Below, in pieces: positions 1-6,904 of a stretch of 64,000 bases of DNA. The notes under the pieces were generated by a model that worked only from the letters and a program-made list of their open reading frames with translations, was not told the DNA's origin and made no database searches. How positions within the stretch are numbered: the stretch's first letter is position 1; each line of letters starts with the position of its first letter. Source of the DNA: Erythrobacter sp. NAP1 (lineage in GTDB: Bacteria; Pseudomonadota; Alphaproteobacteria; Sphingomonadales; Sphingomonadaceae); assembly GCF_000152865.1 (NCBI RefSeq), contig NZ_CH672390.1, positions 992,001 through 1,056,000 of the forward strand, written 5' to 3'. Both the position numbers and the translations under genes were made by a program.

Positions 1-445
1 CCCAGGCGCCTGCATGGCGGATACCGCGGAACCTACCCGGTGCTGCGGCCTGCAATGCATCGAGCACCTCGCCAGCTTCCTCGCCAAGCATCAGGTCAGC
101 GTGCCCGACGATTCCGGCGCATAGCTTTGCAGGGCCATAGAGCCCGCTTGCGCTTTGGGCGGCGACGCCGTTCACATATTCGACTTCGCCCACGACCTTT
201 TTCGCCTCTCCATAGGCGCCGTTGTAGAACGCGCCGCACTCCATGAAGACGGTTGCGATTACATTGTGACCGCTCGACGCCACCTCCTCATTGAACTGGT
301 CGAAGGTGTAGTGGGCGACTGGCACGAGCGTCTCGATGAAGCGATGATGCGGCTCTGGGAACATCGGGAGCATGGGCCGCAAATCCCACAGGTGATGGTG
401 GGGGTCGATGATCGGCAGATTGGGTTCAAGGATCGCTTCGGTCAT
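1..445 (-). CDS. Amidohydrolase family 2 protein, 3' end outside the window
   Basis: The reading frame begins at ATG 445 on the minus strand and runs open through the window edge, giving the first 148 residues. The N-terminus MTEAILEPNLPIIDPHHHLWD carries the DPHHHLWD metal-binding signature of TIM-barrel amidohydrolases of the PF04909 type, which hydrolyse or decarboxylate ring-derived acids and lactones. Later residues (ATVFMECGAFY and FRGIRHAGAW) also fit the family, as in 2-pyrone-4,6-dicarboxylate lactonase-like enzymes. The substrate cannot be told from this fragment. A 7-bp inverted repeat lies about 65 bases upstream and may be its operator. Confidence 0.85.
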   Translation of the reverse strand, partial: MTEAILEPNLPIIDPHHHLWDLRPMLPMFPEPHHRFIETLVPVAHYTFDQFNEEVASSGHNVIATVFMECGAFYNGAYGEAKKVVGEVEYVNGVAAQSASGLYGPAKLCAGIVGHADLMLGEEAGEVLDALQAAAPGRFRGIRHAGAW

Positions 446-509
446 TGCGTCAGATGTCTCCTGATCTGGGATTGGGAGGTCTTTGAATTACAGTCACTTA
501 CTTGAGAAG

Positions 510-532
510 TGGACCGCATGTTACACGGTCCA
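510..532. promoter_or_regulatory. Inverted repeat TGGACCG-N9-CGGTCCA, candidate operator
   Basis: The two 7-bp arms (510-516 and 526-532) are perfectly complementary around a 9-base spacer. The site sits about 65 bases upstream of the amidohydrolase start on the minus strand, a normal place for a repressor or activator site. No T-run follows, so a terminator is unlikely. That it binds a regulator is inference; no regulator gene is adjacent in the window. Confidence 0.4.
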
Positions 533-764
533 GGGCGAAAACTCCCCTGGCTCCCTTTGCTTGCTTCGCTTGGGCAGAAAATCACATCGCGCATGGCATT
601 CATGACCGATGTGTAGCGCGTCGGCCAAGAGTAGGAAACGGTCGCGTGCTAGCCCAGCCAGCCGTGTCTCAATCTAGCCAGATGCTCGCTTACACGCGGA
701 AATTGTGTGAAAAAATCGCATGTCAGCTCAAAAAGATGCGGCAATCTCAAAAATTGTGATAGCC

Positions 765-814
765 TTGACATTGGGCAGCGAATTGCATTCATTGCTCCTT
801 ACCTAACGGTAAGT
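765..814 (+). promoter_or_regulatory. Possible promoter with TetR-like operator CTTAC-N6-GTAAG
   Basis: A perfect -35-like TTGACA lies at 765-770, with a poor -10 candidate about 17 bases on (near 788-793). Directly downstream is a perfect inverted repeat, CTTACC-TAAC-GGTAAG at 798-813, followed by T. The same CTTAC-N6-GTAAGT layout appears before both coq4 genes (15812-15828 and 17485-17501). A repressor bound here would cover the expected transcription start. Assignment to the TetR class is inference from symmetry and sequence only. Confidence 0.4.
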
Positions 815-848
815 AGGGTCGCCAAAAAACCAGAAAAAGGGTTGAGGT

Positions 849-1040
849 ATGAGCAAGCATGATGAGTTGCGGCGACTGCGCGAAGATCTTCGCAAATGTG
901 AGCTGGAAGCAGCGCGATTGAAGCTGGGCATTGCGACAGATTACCTGTCGCACGCCATCGAACACGTGGAATACGTGCAGTCGATCACTCCGCACACTCC
1001 GGTGTTGCGTGCGGTGGCCGGTTCGAAATCGGAGCGCTGA
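849..1040 (+). CDS. Small helical protein of unknown function (63 aa)
   Basis: This short frame starts MSKHDELRRLREDLRKCELE and is charged and strongly helical over its first 45 residues, compatible with a small coiled coil. The region just before the ATG is purine-rich (AAAGGG and GAGG), giving a usable though imperfect ribosome site. Codon choice is GC-ending like the neighbours. It ends 8 bases before leuA, which converges on it. No family was recognised. The upstream promoter and operator candidate supports a real gene, but with moderate certainty. Confidence 0.5.
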   Translation: MSKHDELRRLREDLRKCELEAARLKLGIATDYLSHAIEHVEYVQSITPHTPVLRAVAGSKSER

Positions 1041-1048
1041 GAGCGTCC

Positions 1049-2725
1049 TTAGTCGACGGAAACAGCTGATTTAGCAGCACTGAGCACGGCGCGGACGCTT
1101 GCGGTGGCAACGTCCTCGTCGATGCCGCAGCCCCAGACGGTCCGTCCGTCCGGATCGACACATTCCAGATATGTCGCCGCATTTGCATCGGTGCCGCTGC
1201 CCAGCGATTGCTGGGTGTAGTCCACCACTTCGAGCTCCACGCCGAATACGTCGCGAATGGTCGCCATGACGCTGGAGATCAGACCCTTGCCGCGGCCCGA
1301 CACGCTTTGCTCGCGTCCTTCGACCGCGATCTTTCCGCTGAATACCCGCGTTCCGTCGCTGGCACGGGTTTCATTGTAATCGACCAGTTGGAAGTGCTTG
1401 TCTGGCGTCTGCACGTGGTAGGCGCCTTTGAATGCCTGCCAGATGTCCTCGGCGTTGAGCTCGCGTGAGCTTTCATCGGCGAGGCGCTGGACATGCTTGG
1501 AAAAATCGCGCTGCATGGCCTTGGGCAATTTCAGACCCTCGCGCTGTTCGAGCACCCACGCAAAGCCGCCTTTGCCGCTCTGCGAGTTGACACGGATGAC
1601 GGCCTCGTAATCGCGCCCGAGATCAGCCGGATCGATCGGCAGGTAGGGAACGCGCCAAAGCTCATCATTTTGCTGGTCATGGGCTTCGAAGCCCTTCTTG
1701 ATCGCGTCCTGGTGACTGCCGGAGAAGGCGGTGTAGACCAGCTCGCCGCCATAGGGATGGCGCTGGTGGACCGGCAGGTCGTTGCAGTACTCAACCGTCT
1801 CGATCACGCGGTCGATGTCGGAGAAGTCGAGCCCCGGATCGACGCCCTGCGTGTACATGTTGAGCGCCATCGTCACGAGGCAGCAATTGCCCGTGCGCTC
1901 TCCATTTCCGAACAGACAGCCTTCGACACGGTCCGCGCCTGCCATAAGGCCTAGCTCGGCCGCAGCCACACCGGTTCCGCGATCGTTATGCGTGTGAAGC
2001 GAGATCACCGCGCTGTCGCGGTTCGGGAGATTGCGGCAGAAATACTCGATCTGGTCGGCGTAGATATTGGGCGTCGACGCCTCGACCGTGGCGGGCAGGT
2101 TGAGGATGATCGGATGTTCGGGCGTCGGCGCGAGCACCTGCATCACCGCCTCGCAAACCTCGATGCTGAAATCGATCTCGGCAGTAGAGAATGTTTCGGG
2201 CGAATATTGGAAATGCCAGTCAGTGTCTGGCCGCTTAGCGGCTTCGTCGCGCATGACCTTGGCGCCCTGCTTCGCGATCTCGCGCACCTCGTCTTTCGAC
2301 ATACGGAAGACGATATCGCGCCAGGCGGGGCTGACCGCGTTGTAGAGGTGAACGATGGCTGCTCGCGCGCCTTCGAGGCTCTCGAAACTTGTGCGTATAA
2401 GGTCTTCGCGGCTTTGAGTAAGCACCTGCACAATCACGTCGTCGGGGATCGTGCCCGATTCCACCAGATGTTTGATGAAGGTGAATTCGGTCGCGCCGGC
2501 ACTGGGAAAGCCGACTTCGATTTCCTTCACTCCGATCTCGACGAGCAGATCGAAAAAGCGCGCTTTCTTCACCCCGTCCATCGGGTCGATGATCGACTGG
2601 TTCCCGTCGCGAAGATCGGTCGAGAGCCAGCGCGGCGGGCCTTCAATAACGCGCGAGGGCCATTGGCGGTCGGGCAGGTTGATTGGCGTGAAAGGGCGGT
2701 ACTTGTTCGCGGGATTTTTCAACAT
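1049..2725 (-). CDS. leuA: 2-isopropylmalate synthase
   Basis: LeuA condenses acetyl-CoA with 2-oxoisovalerate to 2-isopropylmalate, the first committed step of leucine synthesis. The 558-residue protein shows the DRE-TIM signature DLRDGNQS at about residues 37-44 (catalytic Arg39 and Asp40) and the metal-binding HTHNDRG in the barrel. A C-terminal domain of roughly 120 residues corresponds to the leucine-feedback LeuA dimer domain. The N-terminus (NKYRPFTPINLPDRQWP) and length match the longer LeuA type that starts about 30 residues before the barrel. A candidate leucine-rich leader peptide lies about 90 bases upstream. The gene converges on the small gene at 849-1040. Confidence 0.96.
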   Translation of the reverse strand: MLKNPANKYRPFTPINLPDRQWPSRVIEGPPRWLSTDLRDGNQSIIDPMDGVKKARFFDLLVEIGVKEIEVGFPSAGATEFTFIKHLVESGTIPDDVIVQVLTQSREDLIRTSFESLEGARAAIVHLYNAVSPAWRDIVFRMSKDEVREIAKQGAKVMRDEAAKRPDTDWHFQYSPETFSTAEIDFSIEVCEAVMQVLAPTPEHPIILNLPATVEASTPNIYADQIEYFCRNLPNRDSAVISLHTHNDRGTGVAAAELGLMAGADRVEGCLFGNGERTGNCCLVTMALNMYTQGVDPGLDFSDIDRVIETVEYCNDLPVHQRHPYGGELVYTAFSGSHQDAIKKGFEAHDQQNDELWRVPYLPIDPADLGRDYEAVIRVNSQSGKGGFAWVLEQREGLKLPKAMQRDFSKHVQRLADESSRELNAEDIWQAFKGAYHVQTPDKHFQLVDYNETRASDGTRVFSGKIAVEGREQSVSGRGKGLISSVMATIRDVFGVELEVVDYTQQSLGSGTDANAATYLECVDPDGRTVWGCGIDEDVATASVRAVLSAAKSAVSVD

Positions 2726-2783
2726 GGGATTGGCTTCGGCTCTCGTCTCGGATCGTAAGGCTGGTGCTGGCCCCTGAAGCGCT

Positions 2784-2836
2784 GGGCCGCACGCTTACGT
2801 CTTGCGCGCGCCGGCCCTATCGCGCCCAGGGGCGCG
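2784..2836 (-). promoter_or_regulatory. Paired stem-loops in the leuA leader (candidate attenuator)
   Basis: Reading the minus strand, the end of the leader-peptide frame forms CGCGCC-CCTG-GGCGCG (2821-2836). It is followed at once by a longer hairpin whose outer arms are GGGCCG and CGGCCC (2817-2812 and 2789-2784), extended by a further five pairs after one bulged G. The first hairpin overlaps leader codons and the second overlaps the leader stop, as expected of attenuation. No clear U-run follows the second hairpin, so it may act through pausing or Rho rather than as a simple intrinsic terminator. Confidence 0.45.
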
Positions 2837-2873
2837 TAAGTCGTAGGAGAAGGGCCGCGTTGCCGAATGTCAT
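2817..2873 (-). CDS. Candidate leucine leader peptide (18 aa)
   Basis: The minus strand encodes MTFGNAALLLRLTRPWAR followed by TAG. Four of five residues at positions 8-12 are leucine (codons CTT CTC CTA, then CTT), directly before a GC-rich hairpin pair and about 90 bases ahead of leuA. That is the layout of an attenuator leader in which ribosome stalling at Leu codons senses charged tRNA-Leu. Weak points are the lack of a good Shine-Dalgarno sequence before this ATG and the lack of a U-tract after the hairpins. It is a proposal from sequence only. Confidence 0.5.
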   Translation of the reverse strand: MTFGNAALLLRLTRPWAR

Positions 2874-3059
2874 ACACACTGTGTTGCCGATCTTGAGCCG
2901 CCTTGCAAGCGGCGAGATGCTCCAGTTTGCGTCTAATTTCGCTTGGCTCGAAAATTCTTTGTAACTTCCAGGGGGCGCGAGGCGAATAGCACCATGTCAC
3001 CGGCAAACAGGCAGCTGGCTGACACGAGTTTTTGAATTACCCCGTAGGAGGATACCCCA

Positions 3060-3620
3060 ATGAAAAAGTCACTTTTTGCACTCGCCCTGCTTGCTACCAC
3101 TGCCGCTTGCGGCGGTGCTGCGGAAGCTCCCGCCACCGAAGGCGAAACTGTCGCTGCAACCGAAGCCAGCGCTGAAACCGGCCTCTACGCCGATCTCGGC
3201 GGCGATCCCACCGGCCCCGTCTATCGCGAAACCAAGGGCGATACGCTTGCCGTTTCCGGTTACGACGTGGTCAGCTACTTCACCGGCGACGGCGTCCCCG
3301 TCGAAGGTGCCGAAGACATCACCGTTCGTTACGAAGGATATGACTATCGCTTCGCAAACGAAGAGAACGCCAACACCTTCATCGAAGATCCGGCGAAGTT
3401 TGCCCCGGCCTATGGCGGCTACTGCGCATGGGCGCTGGGTGCCAACGATGCGCTCGCACCGGGTGACCCTAACGTCTACGAGATTGTCGATGGCACGCTT
3501 TACCTGAACTTCAACGAAGATGTTCAGGGCCGCTGGCAGGCCGACATTCCCGGCTTCATCGAGAGCGCGGACGTGAATTATCCGACCCACTCGCCTGATG
3601 AACACTATCAGGACTCGTAA
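3060..3620 (+). CDS. YHS-domain lipoprotein (186 aa)
   Basis: The protein has a lipoprotein-like signal (hydrophobic core, ATTAAC with Cys17 as probable lipid site), an acidic Ala/Glu/Thr linker to about residue 45, then a YHS-type domain. Recognisable pieces are GYDVVSYF (68-74), YRFANEENANTFIEDP (96-111), and YGGYCAWA with Cys122. YHS domains are small metal-linked modules found in copper and mercury handling proteins, but the role of this family is unknown. A strong AGGAGG precedes ATG 3060. A paralogue lies at 5661-6140. An intrinsic terminator follows, and the next gene converges. Confidence 0.85.
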   Translation: MKKSLFALALLATTAACGGAAEAPATEGETVAATEASAETGLYADLGGDPTGPVYRETKGDTLAVSGYDVVSYFTGDGVPVEGAEDITVRYEGYDYRFANEENANTFIEDPAKFAPAYGGYCAWALGANDALAPGDPNVYEIVDGTLYLNFNEDVQGRWQADIPGFIESADVNYPTHSPDEHYQDS

Positions 3621-3650
3621 GAGATAAAGCCCTCTCGGGCTGGAGAGAGA

Positions 3651-3681
3651 CCCCGCTACTCGCATGAGTGGCGGGGTTTTT
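3651..3681 (+). terminator. Rho-independent terminator of the YHS lipoprotein gene
   Basis: An 11-bp stem (CCCCGCTACTC with GAGTGGCGGGG, one G-T wobble) around the loop GCAT is followed by TTTTT. It lies 30 bases after the stop codon at 3620. Confidence 0.9.
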
Positions 3682-3726
3682 CATGTAGTGATTACGTCAA
3701 AAATTCCGTCGCGATAGCCGCCGCGA

Positions 3727-4158
3727 TCAACCACACCGAGCGTCGCGGATCACTCCGAGATTGTCGAGCATCAGGTTGAGGCGCGGATTGCTCGGATCAG
3801 GCCGGACATAGGGGCTCCCTGCCGGAATGAAGCGCACTTCGCTTGCGCCCGCAGCCACGGTCATGATCTGTGCACGCGTGGCATCGTCGGCGGGCTCTCC
3901 GATGAAGGGGCCCATCGCGTTTGCTCCGCAGGTTGCGCTTTGAGGGTCGGTTGCGGTGCCGGGCGAATAGGCTCCCTGCGCAGCGCCTTCGAGCGGAGCG
4001 GCGACAGTGGGTGCCACGGTCGCCTCACCGCTTGGCTTGCCTCCATTGATGCGCGCAGCGAAATCATCGGCGCTGTTCGAGGTGTCGGCTTCGGGCTCTC
4101 CACAAGCGGCAAGCGCGAGCAGGGCGGGAAGGGCGATCATGGCAGAGAGCTTGTTCAT
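3727..4158 (-). CDS. I78-type peptidase inhibitor lipoprotein
   Basis: The 143-residue product has a clear lipobox (ALAAC, Cys19), a linker of about 55 residues, then an I78-like module: a Cys in SATCGAN, FIGEPADDATRAQI, VRFIPAG, RLNLMLDNLGVI and a terminal DARCG. In the I78 family the two cysteines form a disulfide and the small fold blocks serine peptidases. Here it would be anchored in the cell envelope. The gene converges on the YHS lipoprotein gene. A second I78 protein (6905-7306) stands in the same relation to the second YHS gene. The family call is by motif only. Confidence 0.75.
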   Translation of the reverse strand: MNKLSAMIALPALLALAACGEPEADTSNSADDFAARINGGKPSGEATVAPTVAAPLEGAAQGAYSPGTATDPQSATCGANAMGPFIGEPADDATRAQIMTVAAGASEVRFIPAGSPYVRPDPSNPRLNLMLDNLGVIRDARCG

Positions 4159-4216
4159 TGCGTGTCTCTCGAGTGAAAATCCGTGGCAGCGCTAAGGCGC
4201 TTCTTCTTTTACAACA

Positions 4217-5374
4217 TCATGACAGCGAACGCGCGCGCAATCGTTCCTGCGTCAGCTGATCGACGCTGGTGACACCCATCAGCCGCATCCCGCGCTCAAT
4301 CTCGTCCTTGAGAATGTCGAGCGCGCGCATGACGCCTTCCTCCCCCGCAGCAGCGAGCGCGTAGAGGTAGAGCCTGCCACCCGAAGCCGCGGTCGCCCCG
4401 CTGCACATCGTTTTCAGGACATGGGTGCCGCGCCTGACGCCGCCGTCACAGATGATTTCGATCTCGCCTCCGACCGCATCGACGATCTCGGGCAGCTGGT
4501 CGAAAGGCGCGCGGCTGCCGTCCAGTTGCCTGCCGCCGTGGTTCGAGATCATGATCGCATCAGCCCCGATCTCGACCGCGCGGCGCGCATCGCCCGCGCT
4601 CATCACGCCTTTCAGCACGAATGTCCCACCCCATTGCTCCCGGATCGCGGCGGCGGTTGACCAGTCCATCGAGGTGTCGAGCATCGTGTTGAAATATTCC
4701 GCGATACTGACCGCCTCGCTCGACCCTTCGCTCACATGCGTGTCGAGGTTGGGGAGGCGGAATTTTTCTCGGAACAGGTAGTCCAATGTCCAGCGAGGGC
4801 GCGTCGCATAGCTCCAAACGCTCGCGGGCGTGAAGCGGGGAGGGGTGGTGAAACCGCTTCTCAGACACCGCTCGCGCTTGCCCGAGACGATTGTGTCGAC
4901 CGTCAAAGCCATCGCATCGAACTTTGCCGCCTGGCAGCGTTCGATCATGTGGGTGTTCAGCCCCTTGTCCTTGTGGACGTAGAGCTGAAACATTTTGGGC
5001 CCAGAAGTTAGCGCGGCGATTTCCTCGATACTGCGCGTCGCGAGGCTGGAGATACCGAACCAGAGACTGTGCTTTTCCGCCGCTTTCGCGACCGCCGTTT
5101 CGCCCTGCCAGTGAAATGCGCGCTGGACCGCGGTTGGCGAAAGCATCAGCGGCAAGGCACTCTTTCGGCCAAGGATGGTGCACGACGTGTCGATCTCCGC
5201 GACCCCGGCGAGCACGTCGGGGACGAGATCGACCGCGTCGTAGCTGGCCGTGTTGCGCGCTTTGGTCAGCTCGTCATCCGCCGCGCCGTCGATGTAGTCG
5301 AACACGGGGAAGGGTAGCCGAGCTTTCGCCAGTTTCCGAAAGTCATCGATATTGTGGCAATCGCTAAGCCGCAT
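4217..5374 (-). CDS. lldD: FMN-dependent L-lactate dehydrogenase / alpha-hydroxy acid dehydrogenase
   Basis: This 385-residue enzyme belongs to the FMN alpha-hydroxy-acid oxidase family, which oxidises L-lactate to pyruvate and passes electrons to the quinone pool. Family marks are FDYIDGAADDE (25-35), QLYVHKD (130-136) and the FMN-binding LKGVMSAGDA with Lys255. The catalytic segment SNHGGRQLDGSRA contains His279 and Arg282, the proton acceptor and substrate carboxylate ligand. The length is normal. The neighbouring genes (I78 lipoprotein and divergent YHS) do not suggest an operon. Close relatives acting on other 2-hydroxy acids cannot be excluded, so the symbol is tentative. Confidence 0.85.
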   Translation of the reverse strand: MRLSDCHNIDDFRKLAKARLPFPVFDYIDGAADDELTKARNTASYDAVDLVPDVLAGVAEIDTSCTILGRKSALPLMLSPTAVQRAFHWQGETAVAKAAEKHSLWFGISSLATRSIEEIAALTSGPKMFQLYVHKDKGLNTHMIERCQAAKFDAMALTVDTIVSGKRERCLRSGFTTPPRFTPASVWSYATRPRWTLDYLFREKFRLPNLDTHVSEGSSEAVSIAEYFNTMLDTSMDWSTAAAIREQWGGTFVLKGVMSAGDARRAVEIGADAIMISNHGGRQLDGSRAPFDQLPEIVDAVGGEIEIICDGGVRRGTHVLKTMCSGATAASGGRLYLYALAAAGEEGVMRALDILKDEIERGMRLMGVTSVDQLTQERLRARSLS

Positions 5375-5660
5375 GTGCGCCCCGTTCTGTTCCAGCCTCG
5401 CCTAGCGTCTTAGCCATTGCAGGCCCGGTGTCGAGAGCAGGCTGAATGATGCGGTCTTCCAAATCTTTTTCGAATTTTTTGTGCGGCAGGTGTCACCAAT
5501 CCGGGTGGCCGCGCGAATGAACAGATGTGCGCGGCCAATGAGGTTGCCCAGCCGGACCAAATGCCAGTTCCCCCTAGCTGGCTTGCCCCTGACGACCCCT
5601 CCCGGCTCCCGGCATCTTGTTGGCCGCGCACGAACAGAATTCCCTTCAGGAGAACCCCCG

Positions 5661-6140
5661 ATGTATCGCAAATATCTCATGATCGCCGCAGCCGCGCTTG
5701 TCGCGCCGGTTGCTGCGGTTGCACCCGCATTCGCCGATGGCGGCGTGTTTGTCGGCGTAACCGGCGAAAACGTAGCCCTCAGCGGCTATGACACCGTCAG
5801 CTACTTCCAGGGCGACGGCGTCCCCGTAGTCGGCAGCTCGCGCTTCATGGTCGAGCATAACGGCGCCGAATTTCATTTCTCGAGCCAGGCCAATGCCGAC
5901 ATCTTCGCTGCCGACCCTGACGCCTACGCACCGCAATATGGCGGCCACTGCGCCTGGGCGATGAGCCGCGGCTCGCTCGCACCGGGCGACCCGACGCTTT
6001 ACAAGATCGTCGACGGCAAGCTGTACCTCAACTTCAATGAGCAAGTTCAGCAGACGTGGCTCGGCGATATCGACGGTTTCATCGCGAAATCCGACCCTGC
6101 ATGGGCCGCGATCCCCGATGGAAAGCGCTTCGGCCAGTAA
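5661..6140 (+). CDS. Secreted YHS-domain protein (159 aa)
   Basis: ATG 5661 was chosen because AGGAG lies 9 bases upstream and it begins a good signal peptide (MYRKYLMIAAAALVAPVAA, cleavage near AFA-DG at 25-26). The mature part is almost entirely a YHS-type domain: GYDTVSYFQGDGVP (43-56), FSSQANADIFAADP (73-86) and YGGHCAWA with Cys97, then LYLNFNEQVQ. It is a paralogue of the lipoprotein at 3060-3620, sharing GYDxVSYFxGDGVP, CAWA and LYLNFNE. It lies 116 bases upstream of the Cys/Ala repeat gene in the same direction, with a stem-loop between them. Function is unknown. Confidence 0.85.
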   Translation: MYRKYLMIAAAALVAPVAAVAPAFADGGVFVGVTGENVALSGYDTVSYFQGDGVPVVGSSRFMVEHNGAEFHFSSQANADIFAADPDAYAPQYGGHCAWAMSRGSLAPGDPTLYKIVDGKLYLNFNEQVQQTWLGDIDGFIAKSDPAWAAIPDGKRFGQ

Positions 6141-6171
6141 CCCCCTGCTAGCCCCGAAGCCCCCCCGTGGT

Positions 6172-6209
6172 GCCCGGCCTGTCTTATCCCATTGACCCAC
6201 AGGCCGGGT
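6172..6209 (+). other. Stem-loop between the YHS and Cys/Ala repeat genes
   Basis: The arms GCCCGGCCTGT (6172-6182) and ACAGGCCGGGT (6199-6209) pair over 10 bases around a 16-base loop. There is no U-run, so this is less likely a terminator than an mRNA processing or stability element between two co-directional genes. Confidence 0.5.
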
Positions 6210-6256
6210 GCCGCCCCCAGAACACAACGTGACGAATATCTGAGAGGAAATCCAAG

Positions 6257-6688
6257 ATGAGCAAGACAACAAGTTTCGCAAAGATGCTGATGGTTGCCGG
6301 CGGTCTTGCCGCAGCAACGGCAGGCGCTCCGGCGATGGCCGATGCGCCATGCGGCCCGAGCGGTTTTTCATCGAGCAGTGGCAGCTATTCGAGCGCTGCT
6401 GAACGCCGCGCCGCTCGCGAGGAGCGTCGCGTGGCCCGCGCAGAGCGCAAGGCTGCTCGCGAAGCTGCATGTGCAGCAGCAGCATGCGCCGCCAATGCAT
6501 GCGCTGCAGCATGTGATGCGTCCGCCTGTGTCGCTTCGGCATGTGCAGCCGCATGTGACGCGCCGGCTTGCGCCGCTGCATGTGACGCCAGCGCCTGCGA
6601 TGCCAGCGCATGTGTAGCATCGGCCTGTGCCGCATCGGCTTGCGATGCGAGCGCATGCGAAGCTGAAGGTTGTGCGCCCGCTGCCTGA
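6257..6688 (+). CDS. Exported Cys/Ala periodic-repeat protein (143 aa)
   Basis: No family was recognised. A signal peptide (1-29, ending APAMA-DA) precedes a Ser/Gly segment (33-46) and an Arg/Glu/Ala-rich helix (47-70). The C-terminal repeat has 15 cysteines at 72, 77, 82, 86, 91, 96, 100, 105, 109, 114, 119, 124, 129, 134 and 139, so one every five (sometimes four) residues. The unit is ACDAS, ACVAS or ACAAA, and one more Cys sits at 32. An AGAGGAA ribosome site precedes ATG 6257. Such dense, regular thiols in an exported protein suggest metal binding, cross-linking or a modified-peptide precursor, but no modifying enzyme gene is nearby. It probably follows the YHS gene in one transcript. 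Confidence 0.8.
   Translation: MSKTTSFAKMLMVAGGLAAATAGAPAMADAPCGPSGFSSSSGSYSSAAERRAAREERRVARAERKAAREAACAAAACAANACAAACDASACVASACAAACDAPACAAACDASACDASACVASACAASACDASACEAEGCAPAA
6470..6673 (+). repeat. In-frame 15-bp (five-codon) degenerate repeat
   Basis: The Cys/Ala repeat is also visible in the DNA as units of about 15 bases, such as GCATGTGATGCGTCC and GCATGTGACGCGCCG, with occasional 12-base units. TGT and TGC are both used for Cys, so the repeat has drifted at synonymous sites while the peptide period was kept. That points to selection on the protein rather than recent slippage alone. Confidence 0.75.
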
Positions 6689-6809
6689 CGGGTGCGCGCT
6701 TGGGTGTGGCCGGGGGACGTTCCTCCTAATGCCTCGGTCACACCCTTTTTGACAAAGCGCCAACAGGCATCGCGTGAAGGCCAGAGGAACGGGCCCGACC
6801 GCAAACAGA

Positions 6810-6846
6810 AAACGCCCGCGGGACTGTGAAAGTCGCGCGGGCGTTT
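6810..6846. terminator. Bidirectional terminator
   Basis: The arms AACGCCCGCG (6811-6820) and CGCGGGCGTT (6836-6845) are perfectly complementary around a 15-base loop. Reading plus, TTTCC follows; reading minus, TTTTCTGTTT follows. It lies between the converging Cys/Ala repeat and I78 lipoprotein genes and can serve both. Confidence 0.8.
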
Positions 6847-6904
6847 CCTCCTGCGAACGCTAGAGCCTCAAATCGGCGCTGCGTCGCTTTTATTCTCAGA
6901 ACAA

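Larger units (their letters stand above)
446..848. other. Intergenic region between divergent genes
   Basis: About 400 bases separate the divergent amidohydrolase and small helical protein genes. The stretch holds two inverted repeats (510-532 and 798-813) and one possible promoter (TTGACA at 765-770). A plus-strand frame at 502-759 has no recognisable features or good start context and was not accepted. Nothing else was recognised. Confidence 0.5.
2726..3059. other. leuA leader and upstream region of the YHS lipoprotein
   Basis: This 334-base gap serves two divergent genes. The minus-strand side holds the candidate leader peptide (2817-2873) and two GC-rich stem-loops (2784-2836). The plus-strand side ends in a strong AGGAGG ribosome site before the YHS lipoprotein. 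A small ACACA-C-TGTGT inverted repeat lies at 2874-2884, just upstream of the leader start. No other gene is visible. Confidence 0.5.

Noticed and set aside
502..759. Plus-strand frame (85 codons) in the first intergenic gap
   Set aside because: No family feature, overlaps an inverted repeat, and codon use is unlike the neighbours.
3060..6140. Selenocysteine in the YHS proteins
   Set aside because: Some YHS-family proteins are annotated as possible selenoproteins, but both copies here use Cys codons in the CAWA segment and no in-frame TGA was seen.
5646..6656. Minus-strand open frame (336 codons) over the second YHS and Cys/Ala genes
   Set aside because: The Met/His/Arg-rich translation is a by-product of the GCATGT-type repeats read backwards; the plus strand has ribosome sites and signal peptides.
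6470..6673. CRISPR-like or microsatellite array
   Set aside because: The units are in-frame five-codon repeats with synonymous variation and no spacers, so they are protein repeats.
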